55,199 nucleotides of DNA, taken from NCBI GenBank assembly GCA_020631075.1, contig JAHDHX010000008.1:1-55199 (forward strand), in the 5' to 3' direction. Numbering within the stretch: position 1 is the stretch's first letter; every line of letters starts with the position of its first letter. Both the position numbers and the translations under genes were made by a program. The notes under the pieces were generated by a model, which searched no databases, was not told where the DNA came from, and saw only the letters and a program-made list of their open reading frames with translations. The DNA comes from Candidatus Altimarinota bacterium (GTDB taxonomy: Bacteria > Patescibacteriota > Gracilibacteria > UBA4473). Below, piece by piece: positions 1-8,097 of this stretch.

Positions 1-348
<348 letters not shown>

Positions 349-447
349 TAGAACTTTCTTTGAATTCATCCTTTCTTGGTGAGCAAGTTCAAGAAACAAA
401 TCTTAGACAGGGTTGGTTTAAAACAGAAGATGAATAACAGAGATTTT

Positions 448-465
448 TTAGAACGAATGTTCTAA
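448..465 (+). other. Hairpin in the 23S-5S spacer
   Basis: TTAGAAC and GTTCTAA form a perfect 7-bp stem with a GAAT loop. It sits two bases before the extended 5S helix and probably serves rRNA processing. The rest of the spacer (about 349-466) is A+T-rich and holds no tRNA gene. Confidence 0.5.
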
Positions 466-472
466 GAAGCCT

Positions 473-594
473 CTGTGTTGATGACTGCAGCGGAGGGGGT
501 ACACCTGATCCCATCCCGAACTCAGAAGTTAAGTCCTCCAGCGCCGATGTTACTGCAAGATATTGTGGGAAAGTAGGTCGTCATCAACACAGAG
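473..594 (+). rRNA. rrf: 5S ribosomal RNA
   Basis: The typical 5S core (CCCATCCCGAACTCAGAAGT at about 511-530) is flanked by complementary ends. Helix I is unusually long: positions 467-485 pair perfectly with 580-598 for 19 bp, so the exact mature ends are uncertain. Six T residues follow at 597-602, so the closing stem can also serve as the rRNA operon terminator. Co-linear with 23S. Confidence 0.95.
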
Positions 595-619
595 GCTTTT
601 TTGTGTGTTAAAAATAGTG

Positions 620-625
620 TATAAT
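620..625 (+). promoter_or_regulatory. Promoter -10 box (TATAAT) for the 649 gene
   Basis: A perfect TATAAT lies 23 bases before the ATG at 649 and directly follows the 5S terminator. The region at the -35 distance is only T-rich, so the -35 element is poor. The predicted start of transcription is near 632. Confidence 0.45.
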
Positions 626-648
626 GAAGAAATTTGAAATATACACAC

Positions 649-1341
649 ATGGTTCACATTCAGTTCAACGGCGATGGGAAAGTTGGCAGTGGTTTGAGTC
701 TGCTGGCCCGCGCCGCCACCAAAGCCGTTACATCAGGCAACTTTTTTGGCTCGCTCCGTGAAATGGCAGAAGAAGCCGCCGCTCAGTACAGCCAAGCAAT
801 TGCTGACCAGTACGGAACTCAGAAAGAGTTAACCATCCGTGACTATAAAGTTACACATTTACCTGTATTCATCTTTCCACTGATTGGCTTCTCTCTTGTT
901 GCTTTTGGTCTCTGGAGCTATTTCACGAGAGGGCTATCCAACAATCTATTTTTGGTCATGTTTGGTTTTCTATTTGGAGGTCTTCCCCTGATTCAGGCCC
1001 TGCAATATCGCAAAGAAATGAGACGTATCATCCAGGCAGGCGATCAAACAGAGTTCACCGTCGAGAAGCAATTTTCACGTACCCAGACCACTGGTTCAGG
1101 CGACGACCGCCGCACAGAAACGCTCTATGTCCTCATCTGCACCTTCGCTGGTGAAAAGTACTTCAGTCATATCACCAAGTCCCTCAGTCGCTCCTTGACC
1201 GTCGGCCAAACCGTGCCCGCCTTCCGCGACCCGAAAGACGCCCACTCACTCGTCGTGGCTCCTCCCGCTGGCCATGCCGCCATCACTCCCACCGCTACCG
1301 AAACCCCGGCCAGCCTCCCCGAATCCTTTCAGGGTTCTTAA
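649..1341 (+). CDS. Two-helix membrane protein, DUF3592-like
   Basis: A 230-residue protein of unknown function. Two hydrophobic helices (about residues 67-87 and 95-113) are followed by a soluble domain. Its ending, with a GQTVPAFRDPKDA stretch, resembles the 'vG..v.v.yDP.dP' pattern of DUF3592 proteins, which are often associated with membrane or surface functions. The N-terminal region is helical and Ala-rich. An upstream in-frame TTG at 634 exists, but ATG 649 is preferred. It stands alone between the rRNA operon and a convergent tRNA gene. The family assignment rests on pattern recognition only. Confidence 0.75.
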   Translation: MVHIQFNGDGKVGSGLSLLARAATKAVTSGNFFGSLREMAEEAAAQYSQAIADQYGTQKELTIRDYKVTHLPVFIFPLIGFSLVAFGLWSYFTRGLSNNLFLVMFGFLFGGLPLIQALQYRKEMRRIIQAGDQTEFTVEKQFSRTQTTGSGDDRRTETLYVLICTFAGEKYFSHITKSLSRSLTVGQTVPAFRDPKDAHSLVVAPPAGHAAITPTATETPASLPESFQGS

Positions 1342-1777
1342 CGTAATCTTCATTTGTACCTGAATTCTCCCTGAAACTGTCCCAGCGTGGTTCGCTGTGC
1401 GAGTCCACCAATTCTACTCCCCACTTCACATAAAATTCCCCACCAAGTACAAAGCGAATGCGTCACCAGCGTGCCGTCTGACCAACGGGAGGACAAACCG
1501 TGGTGACAGCATTCAAGATGTCCAGAGCCTGTTTGCAGATGCAGACATCCAAGGTGATCGCGCTACCTGGCTCATCGCCTAGCGATCGCCGAGGAAAGAG
1601 CAGCGATCACGAAGTAAGCTGGGAGCGACAGCGACCCGCTACGGAGTGATCCAGCTGCGACAGCGAACCCCGGTTCGCTTAACCGTGGACTTTCCCCTCC
1701 GCTAAAAGTCCACCCACATTCGCCAGATTATTACATGAAAAACCAAAAAACCCCCAAGAGAAACAGGAGGGGATAGA
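1342..1777. other. Gene-free region with repeat and hairpins
   Basis: No convincing gene is seen between the convergent membrane-protein and tRNA-Phe genes. It holds one copy of a dispersed repeat (1535-1661), a perfect hairpin at 1663-1678 (GCGAACC-CC-GGTTCGC) and another at 1685-1713 (GTGGACTTT pairing with AAAGTCCAC). A 61-codon reading frame at 1397-1582 overlaps the repeat and looks accidental. Confidence 0.6.
1535..1661. repeat. Dispersed palindromic repeat, copy 1
   Basis: A 127-bp sequence closely matches 37697-37834. The shared core covers the first 77 or so bases and includes GGTGATCGCGCTACCTGGCT and GCCGAGGAAAGAGCAGCGAT. The arms GTGATCGC and GCGATCAC can pair. A variable middle is followed by a shared GTGATCCAGCTGCGA tail. 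Both copies lie between convergent transcription units, as expected of REP/BIME-like elements. Confidence 0.75.
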
Positions 1778-1852
1778 TGGTGCCGCGAGACAGAATCGAA
1801 CTATCGACACGAGGCTCTTCAGGCCCCTGCTCTACCACTGAGCTACCGCGGC
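1778..1852 (-). tRNA. tRNA-Phe (GAA)
   Basis: A complete cloverleaf reads on the minus strand. The acceptor stem is GCCGCGG/TCGCGGC with a G-T at the last pair. The anticodon stem GGGGC/GCCTC closes the loop CTGAAGA with anticodon GAA, and the T arm is GATAG/CTGTC. The discriminator A and the 3' CCA are encoded in the DNA. Confidence 0.96.
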
Positions 1853-1871
1853 ACACGGCAAGCGCCCAGCC

Positions 1872-1899
1872 ACACTAGCCATCCCCCCCACTGTGTCAA
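1872..1899 (-). promoter_or_regulatory. Promoter of tRNA-Phe
   Basis: On the minus strand, TTGACA (1899-1894) is followed by a 16-base G-rich spacer and TAGTGT (1877-1872), about 20 bases before the tRNA 5' end. The same layout, TTGACA with a G-rich spacer and TAGnnT, precedes rpsU and rmlB. Confidence 0.65.
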
Positions 1900-1981
1900 A
1901 TGCCCCCCCAGCAATCTCTTCTCACGCTACAGCAGGCGGAGTATTTCCCATTTTTGCAGAGCCCCCTCCCCCCATGTTTTT

Positions 1982-2488
1982 TCATTCCTCCGCAGGGTCA
2001 CGCAGGTCGTCATAGTCAGGCATAGGCAGCTGCCCAATGTGCTCCCGCACTTGCATGGCCAGCGCTTCATCAGACGTCAAAAACTCCACAAACCGCGCCA
2101 GTTTCAGCGAAGTCTCAAACGACAGCAAGTGCTCCATTTTACAGGCGTCCACTTCCGCCTGCCACAGGTCAACCCCCAGCAGGTCATGCAACAGCGTCGT
2201 CAGCAGCTGGTCATTGCGCTCCACGAAGTTTGTCAGCCGCTCACCCTTGGGCGTCAGTGACCAAAACTTGTTTTGATCATCCGTGATCAACCCCTTCTTT
2301 TTCAGCACCTTCAGGCTCGTCGAGCAGCTCCCCGCAGAGATCTGCAAATGCCGTGAAATATCCGTCAAACGCGCATACCCATGCTCACTTTTCAGCTCAT
2401 GGATCGTCATCAAGTAATGCGCCGCCGAGTGCGTCAGCGGGTTCTGGTCAAAAAACCGCCACGTGTCCGATTGGGTCGAGATACTCAT
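1982..2488 (-). CDS. DtxR/MntR-family metal-dependent repressor
   Basis: A 168-residue regulator. Residues 1-65 form a winged helix with the DtxR pattern LTHSAAHYLMTIHEL...LTDISRHLQISAGSCSTSLKVLKKKGLI. The central metal-binding and dimerisation segment shows the family signature ACKMEHLLS. No SH3-like third domain is present, as in short MntR-type proteins. Proteins of this family bind Fe(II) or Mn(II) and repress metal-uptake genes, but no such genes lie nearby. ATG 2488 is preferred over a TTG at 2506. It is divergent from the HTTM gene and could regulate it. Confidence 0.88.
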   Translation of the reverse strand: MSISTQSDTWRFFDQNPLTHSAAHYLMTIHELKSEHGYARLTDISRHLQISAGSCSTSLKVLKKKGLITDDQNKFWSLTPKGERLTNFVERNDQLLTTLLHDLLGVDLWQAEVDACKMEHLLSFETSLKLARFVEFLTSDEALAMQVREHIGQLPMPDYDDLRDPAEE

Positions 2489-2514
2489 CACTCGAAGTAT
2501 GCACAAGAGATCGA

Positions 2515-2543
2515 ATTAAAGATAGTAGAAAAATCTTGTTCAA
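2515..2543 (-). promoter_or_regulatory. Promoter of the DtxR-family gene
   Basis: On the minus strand, TTGAAC (2543-2538), a 17-base spacer and TTTAAT (2520-2515) predict a start near 2508, about 20 bases before the ATG. The divergent HTTM gene must use an overlapping region. Confidence 0.45.
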
Positions 2544-2589
2544 TGTGTATGCTCCCAGTCGAAAATTGTCTCCCCAGTTCCCACGTTAT

Positions 2590-4278
2590 ATGCCCCCTTT
2601 TTCAGCATCTACATCCACTTCTTCGTCGCCACTTCCGCGCCTCTTGGCCGCTCTGCAGCGCTTGTTTTCGCCCTCTTTCACCCTCGACATCCGTTCGTTG
2701 GGTATTTTCAGAGTCCTCTTCGGCCTGTTTCTCTTCTGCGACATCGCCATTAAGTGGTACTGGGGCTACGAATTCTTCACCGATTACGGCATCCTCCCCC
2801 GTGCCGCCATGGTCGAGCTCACAGGCTCCATCGAAAATTGGTCCCTACACGCCATCAACGGCTCCGCCCTCTGGATGCACCTCCTCTTCATCCTCCACCT
2901 GGGGCTGATCGCCGCGTTCACCGTCGGGTTTCACACGCGCTGGGTGGCGGTTGCCGTCTGGGTGCTGACCCTCAGTCTGCAGACCCGCAACCCGATGATC
3001 CTCTCCGCCGCCGAGCTCCTCGTGCGCCTCTGCCTTTTCTGGACACTCTTCCTCCCCATGGGCGACTGGCTCAGCCTCGACGCCAAACGTCGCACTGGCA
3101 CCGCCACTCCCAGCCAGGTCCCCCAGCGCAGCGTCACCTCGCTTGTCTCCGCGGCGTACATCCTGCAAGTCGGCCTCATTTACTGGACGACCCTCTTCCA
3201 CAAGCACCACCCCATGTGGTACGAAGAAAAACTCGCCGTCTACTACGCGCTCAGCCTCGACGAGTTCGCCCGCCCCATCGGCATCTGGTTTTGGCAGCTC
3301 GCCCGCGACTACCAGCCCTTCGGGTTTGACCTCATGCAACTGGCCAATGACGCCACCCTGCTCGTCGAGGGCCTCGCCCCCACCCTGTGGCTCATCCCCT
3401 TCTTCTCGGTCTTTTTTCGCACGGTGGGGGTGCTGGGCATCATGGGCCTGCATCTCGGCCTCGGGTCAATGATGGTTTTAGGTATCTTCCCCTTCATTGG
3501 GGCTATTTCCACCATCCCGATGATCCCAGGCTGGTGGTGGGACAAAGTCAAATCATGGCGCCTGCAACCCCCCACGGCTAAGCCCCCCAGCGCCTCCCAG
3601 CGCCCCAGTTTACTCACTTGGCTCCGTGCCGCCCCACTGCGTACCCTGCGCTACGTTTTCCTCTCTGTGTGCTGCATCAGCATCCTCTGGTGGAATGCCG
3701 TCGAGCTCGGCGCCACCAGCCCCTTCACCAGCAACGGCGAGGAATACATCCCCGAGTCAGTCAAAAGCTTCAACCGCCTGCTCTCACTCGACCAAAACTG
3801 GAATATGTTTAGCCCCCCCCCACGTGGCGACGGCTGGTACGTCATCGAAGGCACCCTCACCAGCGGCCGCAAGGTCGACGTCTGGCGCCACTATTGGGGC
3901 AACGGCGACCTCACCCTCGACTGGGACAAACCCACCAACATCCCCGAGACCTACCGCCACGACGCCAAATGGCACAAGTACATGGCCAACCTCCGTGACA
4001 ATACCTACGAAAAGCACCGGCTGCACTTTGGGCGCTTCCTCTGCCGCGAGTGGAATTCCGACTACAACGCCGCCGACCCCGAAGCCCTCCAACAGTTCGA
4101 CATCCACTTTTTCACCGAGCACAACCTCCCCAACTATCGCGTGAAGGAAGACATCACCAAAGACACCATTTGGTACCACCAGTGTTACAGTGAGGAAGAC
4201 CGCGAAAAAGCCGCCACCGCCGAACGCGAGCAGATGAAAGCCGCCAGCGCCGCCGCCCAGGCCGCCGCTGCTGAATAG
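2590..4278 (+). CDS. HTTM-domain membrane protein (gamma-carboxylase-like)
   Basis: A 562-residue membrane protein with about eight hydrophobic helices between residues 40 and 380, then a roughly 150-residue soluble C-terminal region ending in an Ala-rich helix. The segment around QTRNPMILSAAELLVRLCLF and LFLPMGDWLSLDA matches the HTTM domain shared with vitamin K-dependent gamma-glutamyl carboxylase. Bacterial members are mostly of unknown substrate. ATG 2590 is chosen because the frame further upstream runs into the divergent regulator gene. A run of nine C lies inside the gene at 3813-3821. Transcription probably continues into the nitroreductase gene 72 bases downstream. Confidence 0.85.
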   Translation: MPPFSASTSTSSSPLPRLLAALQRLFSPSFTLDIRSLGIFRVLFGLFLFCDIAIKWYWGYEFFTDYGILPRAAMVELTGSIENWSLHAINGSALWMHLLFILHLGLIAAFTVGFHTRWVAVAVWVLTLSLQTRNPMILSAAELLVRLCLFWTLFLPMGDWLSLDAKRRTGTATPSQVPQRSVTSLVSAAYILQVGLIYWTTLFHKHHPMWYEEKLAVYYALSLDEFARPIGIWFWQLARDYQPFGFDLMQLANDATLLVEGLAPTLWLIPFFSVFFRTVGVLGIMGLHLGLGSMMVLGIFPFIGAISTIPMIPGWWWDKVKSWRLQPPTAKPPSASQRPSLLTWLRAAPLRTLRYVFLSVCCISILWWNAVELGATSPFTSNGEEYIPESVKSFNRLLSLDQNWNMFSPPPRGDGWYVIEGTLTSGRKVDVWRHYWGNGDLTLDWDKPTNIPETYRHDAKWHKYMANLRDNTYEKHRLHFGRFLCREWNSDYNAADPEALQQFDIHFFTEHNLPNYRVKEDITKDTIWYHQCYSEEDREKAATAEREQMKAASAAAQAAAAE

Positions 4279-4350
4279 TCCCATTTGCCCCCCCCCACGT
4301 CGAGGAGTACCCTCCACCTGTTTTTAGTCTCACTCATTCCCCAGACGCAC

Positions 4351-5010
4351 ATGCCCCCCACCCCCCCATTTGTCACCCCCCAGCAACTGTCCGCCGCGCA
4401 CCAGTGGCGCTACGCCGTCAAAGCCTTCGACCCAGAAGCCAAACTGACCGACGACCAGCGCCATGCCCTCGCCCACACCTTGCAAGCCGCCCCCAGCAGC
4501 TACGGCCTGCAATCGTGGCACTTCGTGTTTGTCACCGACCCCGAGGTCAAAGCCGAGCTCCAGCCCCATTCATGGAACCAACCCCAGATCACCCAGTGCG
4601 ACACGCTTATCGTCCTCTGTCGCAAGACCCAGATCGACGAAACCTCCACCACCGAATACATGGAACGGATCAGTGAAGTCCGCGGCGACAGCCTTGAGTC
4701 GCTTGACGGCTTCGCAGGGATGATCAACACCAATGTCATGTCACAGTCCGCCACCGCCAAAGCCACCCACGCCGACCATCAGGTCTATCTGGCTATGGGG
4801 TTTGTGCTGCACGCCGCGGCCATGCTCGGGGTTGACTCTTGCCCGATGGAGGGCATCACTCCCGCAGAATATGACCGCATCCTCAACCTCACCGACCAAG
4901 GCTACGCCACCGTGCTGGCCCTGCCCGTCGGCATCCGCTCGGTTGACGACCCCTACCTGGCCAAAGCCAAAGTCCGCTTCCCGCTCGACGACGTGGTGCA
5001 GTTTGTCTAG
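4351..5010 (+). CDS. NAD(P)H-dependent nitroreductase family protein
   Basis: A 219-residue FMN-type flavoprotein of the NfsB/NfnB class. The N-terminal HQWRYAVKAFDPEAKLTD and AAPSSYGLQSWHFVFVTD are the usual FMN-contacting regions, and MGFVLHAAAMLGVDSCPMEG and ALPVGIRS match the C-terminal half of the family. Such enzymes reduce quinones, nitro compounds or flavins in the cytoplasm; the substrate cannot be read from the sequence. ATG 4351 fits the family start. A run of nine C lies between it and the upstream gene (4288-4296). A strong terminator follows. Confidence 0.9.
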   Translation: MPPTPPFVTPQQLSAAHQWRYAVKAFDPEAKLTDDQRHALAHTLQAAPSSYGLQSWHFVFVTDPEVKAELQPHSWNQPQITQCDTLIVLCRKTQIDETSTTEYMERISEVRGDSLESLDGFAGMINTNVMSQSATAKATHADHQVYLAMGFVLHAAAMLGVDSCPMEGITPAEYDRILNLTDQGYATVLALPVGIRSVDDPYLAKAKVRFPLDDVVQFV

Positions 5011-5039
5011 GGCTTTTGACTTATTTCAGCCTTCTCACC

Positions 5040-5069
5040 GCCCCCACGCAGCTGCGTGGGGGCTTTTTT
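5040..5069 (+). terminator. Rho-independent terminator after the nitroreductase gene
   Basis: GCCCCCACGCA (5040-5050) pairs perfectly with TGCGTGGGGGC (5053-5063), followed by six T at 5064-5069. Confidence 0.92.
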
Positions 5070-5071
5070 CG

Positions 5072-5080
5072 TGCTATAAT
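5072..5080 (+). promoter_or_regulatory. Extended -10 promoter of the CCA-adding enzyme gene
   Basis: TGCTATAAT is an extended -10 box. It starts three bases after the terminator T-run. The predicted start near 5087 is only about two bases before ATG 5089, so the mRNA is probably leaderless. Confidence 0.65.
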
Positions 5081-5088
5081 GTTTCCCC

Positions 5089-6453
5089 ATGCGCTCCACT
5101 GCTCGCCTCATCGTCCAGACCCTGCAAGACCACGGCCATCAGGCCTACTGGGTCGGCGGCTGCGTCCGTGACCTCTTGCTCCACACCGACCCCAAAGACT
5201 ACGACATCGTCACCAGCGCCACCCCAGACGAGGTCGCCACGCTCTTCACGCGGGCACACCACGTTGGCCAAGCCTTCGGCATCACTGTCATCGACACAGG
5301 CGGCCTCCATTTTGAGGTCGCTACCTTCCGCACCGAGTCAGGGTATGACGGCCGCCGCCCCAGTCACGTTGAGTTCGCCTCCCTCGAAGCCGACGCCCAG
5401 CGCCGCGATTTCACCATCAACGCCCTCTACTTCGACCCCCTCACCGACCAGCTCATTGACCCTCACGGCGGTCGGTCAGACCTCCGCCGTGGCCTTCTAC
5501 GCTTCATCGGCGACCCCACCACCCGCCTGCGTGAGGACCACCTTCGCCTGCTCCGTGCCGTTCGTTTCCGCCATCGGTTCGCGCTGACCTACGCCCCCGC
5601 CACCCGCCACGCCCTCCAGCAACACGCCAGTCTCGTCACTAACGTCTCGGCTGAGCGCACCTGGGCGGAGCTCACCGCCATCCTCACCCACCCCAGTCGT
5701 CGGGCCGCCCTGCTCGACCTCGACGCTTTGACCCTCCTCCCACGCCTCCTGCCAGAGCTCACCGCCACGCAGGGGGTCGCCCAGCCCACCGACCACCACG
5801 CCGAAGGCGACGTCTGGCAGCATACCCTCCTCGTGGCGCACGCCCTGCGCCCTGAGCCCACGCCCGCGCTGGTCTGGGGCACACTCCTCCACGACATCGG
5901 CAAGACCCCCACCGCCCACTTTGACGGCCAGCGTATCCGCTTCCCCGACCACCCCGCGGTCGGGGCCCAGCTCGCGCACCAGCTGCTCGACCGTTTCGTC
6001 GTCTCGCGCCAGCTTCGTCATGACATCACTTGGCTCATCCGCCACCACGACCTGTTTCACCAGTGGTCAGCCCTCAGCACCAGTCGCCAGTTACACTACC
6101 TCGACCATCCGCTGTTTGACACCCTCGTACAGGTGCATCGGGCGGACCTCCTCGGGTGCGTCCCGGGTGACCCCACCGCCCGAAACCTCGCCCTCGAACG
6201 CCTCCCCAGCTGGCAGCAGCTCTACTACGACCACCTCGCCGCAGGCCGCCTGCCGTCACAGCTCCCCCCGCTCCTGACTGGCGCGGACATCATCACCCAC
6301 ACAGGCTGGGCCCCTGGGCCACGGGTCGGCAAGGTGAAGGATCGCCTCTACTCCGCCCAGCTGGAGGGCCTCATCACCGACCGCCCCCAAGCCTTCGCGT
6401 GGCTCACGGCTCTCCTCGCAGAGGAGCACCAAAACAAGTCCACCAGCCAATAG
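5089..6453 (+). CDS. cca: CCA tRNA nucleotidyltransferase with HD domain
   Basis: A 454-residue enzyme that adds or repairs the 3'-terminal CCA of tRNA. The class II nucleotidyltransferase head shows VGGCVRDLLL (22-31), the metal-binding pair D37-x-D39 in KDYDI, and RRDFTINAL (105-113). An HD phosphohydrolase domain follows, with LLHDIGK (H268, D269) and the downstream IRHHD motif. An HD domain is typical of gamma-proteobacterial and some other CCA enzymes, and may remove 2',3'-cyclic ends. The three tRNA genes seen here already encode CCA, so repair rather than synthesis may be its main job. It converges on the HerA-like gene with a 9-bp gap. Confidence 0.93.
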   Translation: MRSTARLIVQTLQDHGHQAYWVGGCVRDLLLHTDPKDYDIVTSATPDEVATLFTRAHHVGQAFGITVIDTGGLHFEVATFRTESGYDGRRPSHVEFASLEADAQRRDFTINALYFDPLTDQLIDPHGGRSDLRRGLLRFIGDPTTRLREDHLRLLRAVRFRHRFALTYAPATRHALQQHASLVTNVSAERTWAELTAILTHPSRRAALLDLDALTLLPRLLPELTATQGVAQPTDHHAEGDVWQHTLLVAHALRPEPTPALVWGTLLHDIGKTPTAHFDGQRIRFPDHPAVGAQLAHQLLDRFVVSRQLRHDITWLIRHHDLFHQWSALSTSRQLHYLDHPLFDTLVQVHRADLLGCVPGDPTARNLALERLPSWQQLYYDHLAAGRLPSQLPPLLTGADIITHTGWAPGPRVGKVKDRLYSAQLEGLITDRPQAFAWLTALLAEEHQNKSTSQ

Positions 6454-6462
6454 GGCTTCCCC

Positions 6463-7935
6463 CTACTTTAGAAACGTCTTCATCAGCCCCCGCACCAGTT
6501 GCCGCCCCGCTGTTTTCAGCATCGCCTCCCCGATCGACTGTCGGTTCCCTTGCCCCTTAAACAGCGCCTGCATCAGCTGCTCTTTCCCGCTCGCAGGGGG
6601 GGCATTTTCTTCCGCAGCTGCCGTGGCGACTTCCGCGTCCCGCGACGCCTCGGCTTGGGCTTGCAGCATTTCATACGCCGACGCACGGTCGACCATCTCG
6701 TCATAGGTACCCTGCAACGGTGAGCTGGCCAAGATCTGCGCCCGTTCTTCAGGCGTCGCTGGCCCAATGCGTGACTCAGGCGGTCGCACCAGCACCCGTT
6801 GCACCACACTGGGGTCACCTTCGGGCTCAAGGCACGAGATCAACGCTTCCCCGACCTCCAGCTGCGGGATTACTTCTTCCGCGTCAAAGGCCGCATTCGC
6901 CCGAAAGCTCTCCGCCACCACCCGCAGCGTCTTTTGGTCTTTCGGCGTGAAGGCCCGCAGTGCGTGCTGCACCCGATTCCCCAGCTGCGACCGCACCGAC
7001 TCGGGCACATCCAGCGCGTTTTGCGTCACAAAGTAAATCCCCACCCCCTTTGACCGTATCAGCCGCACCAGCTGGTCGATTTTCTCCAGCAGCACTTTCG
7101 GCGCGTCATTAAAGAGCAAATGCGCCTCGTCAAAGAAAAACACACACCGTGGTTTTTCAGGGTCACCCACCTCGGGCAAAGTCTCGAAGAGCTCCGCGAT
7201 CAACCACAGCAGGAAGGTGCTGTAGGTCTTGGGGTTTTGCATCAGCGTCCGCGCGTCGAGCAGGCTCACCACCCCGCGCCCACCGAAGTCCGTCCGCATC
7301 AGGTCAGAGAGCTTCAACGCTGGCTCCCCAAAAAACTCATCTCCCCCCTGGTCACGCAGCAGCACTACTTGCCGTTGTATCACCCCCAGACTGGCCGTCG
7401 ACAGGCTCCCATACTCCGCTTTCAGCGTTTTGGCATTGTCCGTCACGAAGGCCACCAGCGACTGCAGATCCTTCAGGTCGAGCAGCAACAGACCTTGGTC
7501 GTCCGCGATCTGAAATATCATCTGCAATATCCCACTCTGCGTGTCCGACAGGTCCATGAGGCGTGAGAGCAGCAACGGCCCCATCTCACTCACGGTGGTG
7601 CGCACAGGGTGACCGTGCTTCCCTTCTATGTCCCACAGCAGCGTCGGGCACCCCCCAAACCGAAACTTTGGAATAGCCATCTTCTCCAGCCGCTCCGTCA
7701 CCTTTGGGTGCTCGGTCCCCGCTTGGCTGATCCCCGACAAGTCACCCTTCACGTCCGCGGCAAACACCGGCACCCCCGCCCGACTAAAGGCTTCCGCCAG
7801 CACTTGCAGCGTGACGGTTTTCCCCGTGCCGGTCGCCCCCGTCACCAGCCCATGGCGGTTGGCCATTGGCAGGTGCAGGTTGACGCTCTGGCCGTCGGCC
7901 GTCGCCCCGAGGATGAGTGAAGAAGGTGTAGTCAT
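6463..7935 (-). CDS. HerA-like ATPase (DUF853 family)
   Basis: A 490-residue cytoplasmic P-loop ATPase. Walker A is GATGTGKT (33-40) and Walker B is VFFFDEAH (265-272). The rest matches the bacterial HerA-like (DUF853) family, as in 'FAADVKGDLSGIS', 'RSKGVGIYFVTQN' and 'LGNRVQHALRAFTPKDQK'. Relatives are hexameric translocases related to FtsK/HerA with poorly known roles. The C-terminal 90 residues are Ala/Glu-rich, probably coiled, and end in a basic helix. ATG 7935 gives the usual family start; no Shine-Dalgarno is seen. Confidence 0.9.
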   Translation of the reverse strand: MTTPSSLILGATADGQSVNLHLPMANRHGLVTGATGTGKTVTLQVLAEAFSRAGVPVFAADVKGDLSGISQAGTEHPKVTERLEKMAIPKFRFGGCPTLLWDIEGKHGHPVRTTVSEMGPLLLSRLMDLSDTQSGILQMIFQIADDQGLLLLDLKDLQSLVAFVTDNAKTLKAEYGSLSTASLGVIQRQVVLLRDQGGDEFFGEPALKLSDLMRTDFGGRGVVSLLDARTLMQNPKTYSTFLLWLIAELFETLPEVGDPEKPRCVFFFDEAHLLFNDAPKVLLEKIDQLVRLIRSKGVGIYFVTQNALDVPESVRSQLGNRVQHALRAFTPKDQKTLRVVAESFRANAAFDAEEVIPQLEVGEALISCLEPEGDPSVVQRVLVRPPESRIGPATPEERAQILASSPLQGTYDEMVDRASAYEMLQAQAEASRDAEVATAAAEENAPPASGKEQLMQALFKGQGNRQSIGEAMLKTAGRQLVRGLMKTFLK

Positions 7936-7981
7936 AATGGTTTTTTCGTGAGAGGGCAGAGATAATTTCACCCCCACCATA

Positions 7982-8012
7982 ACAAAAAATTCCAGCAATT
8001 GCTGAAATTTTT
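7982..8012 (-). terminator. Weak possible terminator after cysN
   Basis: A perfect palindrome CAGCAATTGCTG (7993-8004) is flanked by A/T runs on both sides; on the minus strand it is followed by GAATTTTTTG. The stem is short, so termination is only possible. Confidence 0.3.
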
Positions 8013-8097
8013 TTTGCCCCTCTTTCCCTTATGTTTGCGCCATTTGTCTCATCTTTCCGCCTCCCACTTGGTCTTTCAATGATACAAAATTCACTCC

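Noticed and set aside
1397-1582. 61-codon reading frame
   Set aside because: It overlaps the dispersed repeat, has no recognisable start context or domain, and is not open in the second repeat copy.
2353-2589. Longer start for the HTTM protein
   Set aside because: It would run through the divergent DtxR-type gene, and the added residues resemble no known domain.
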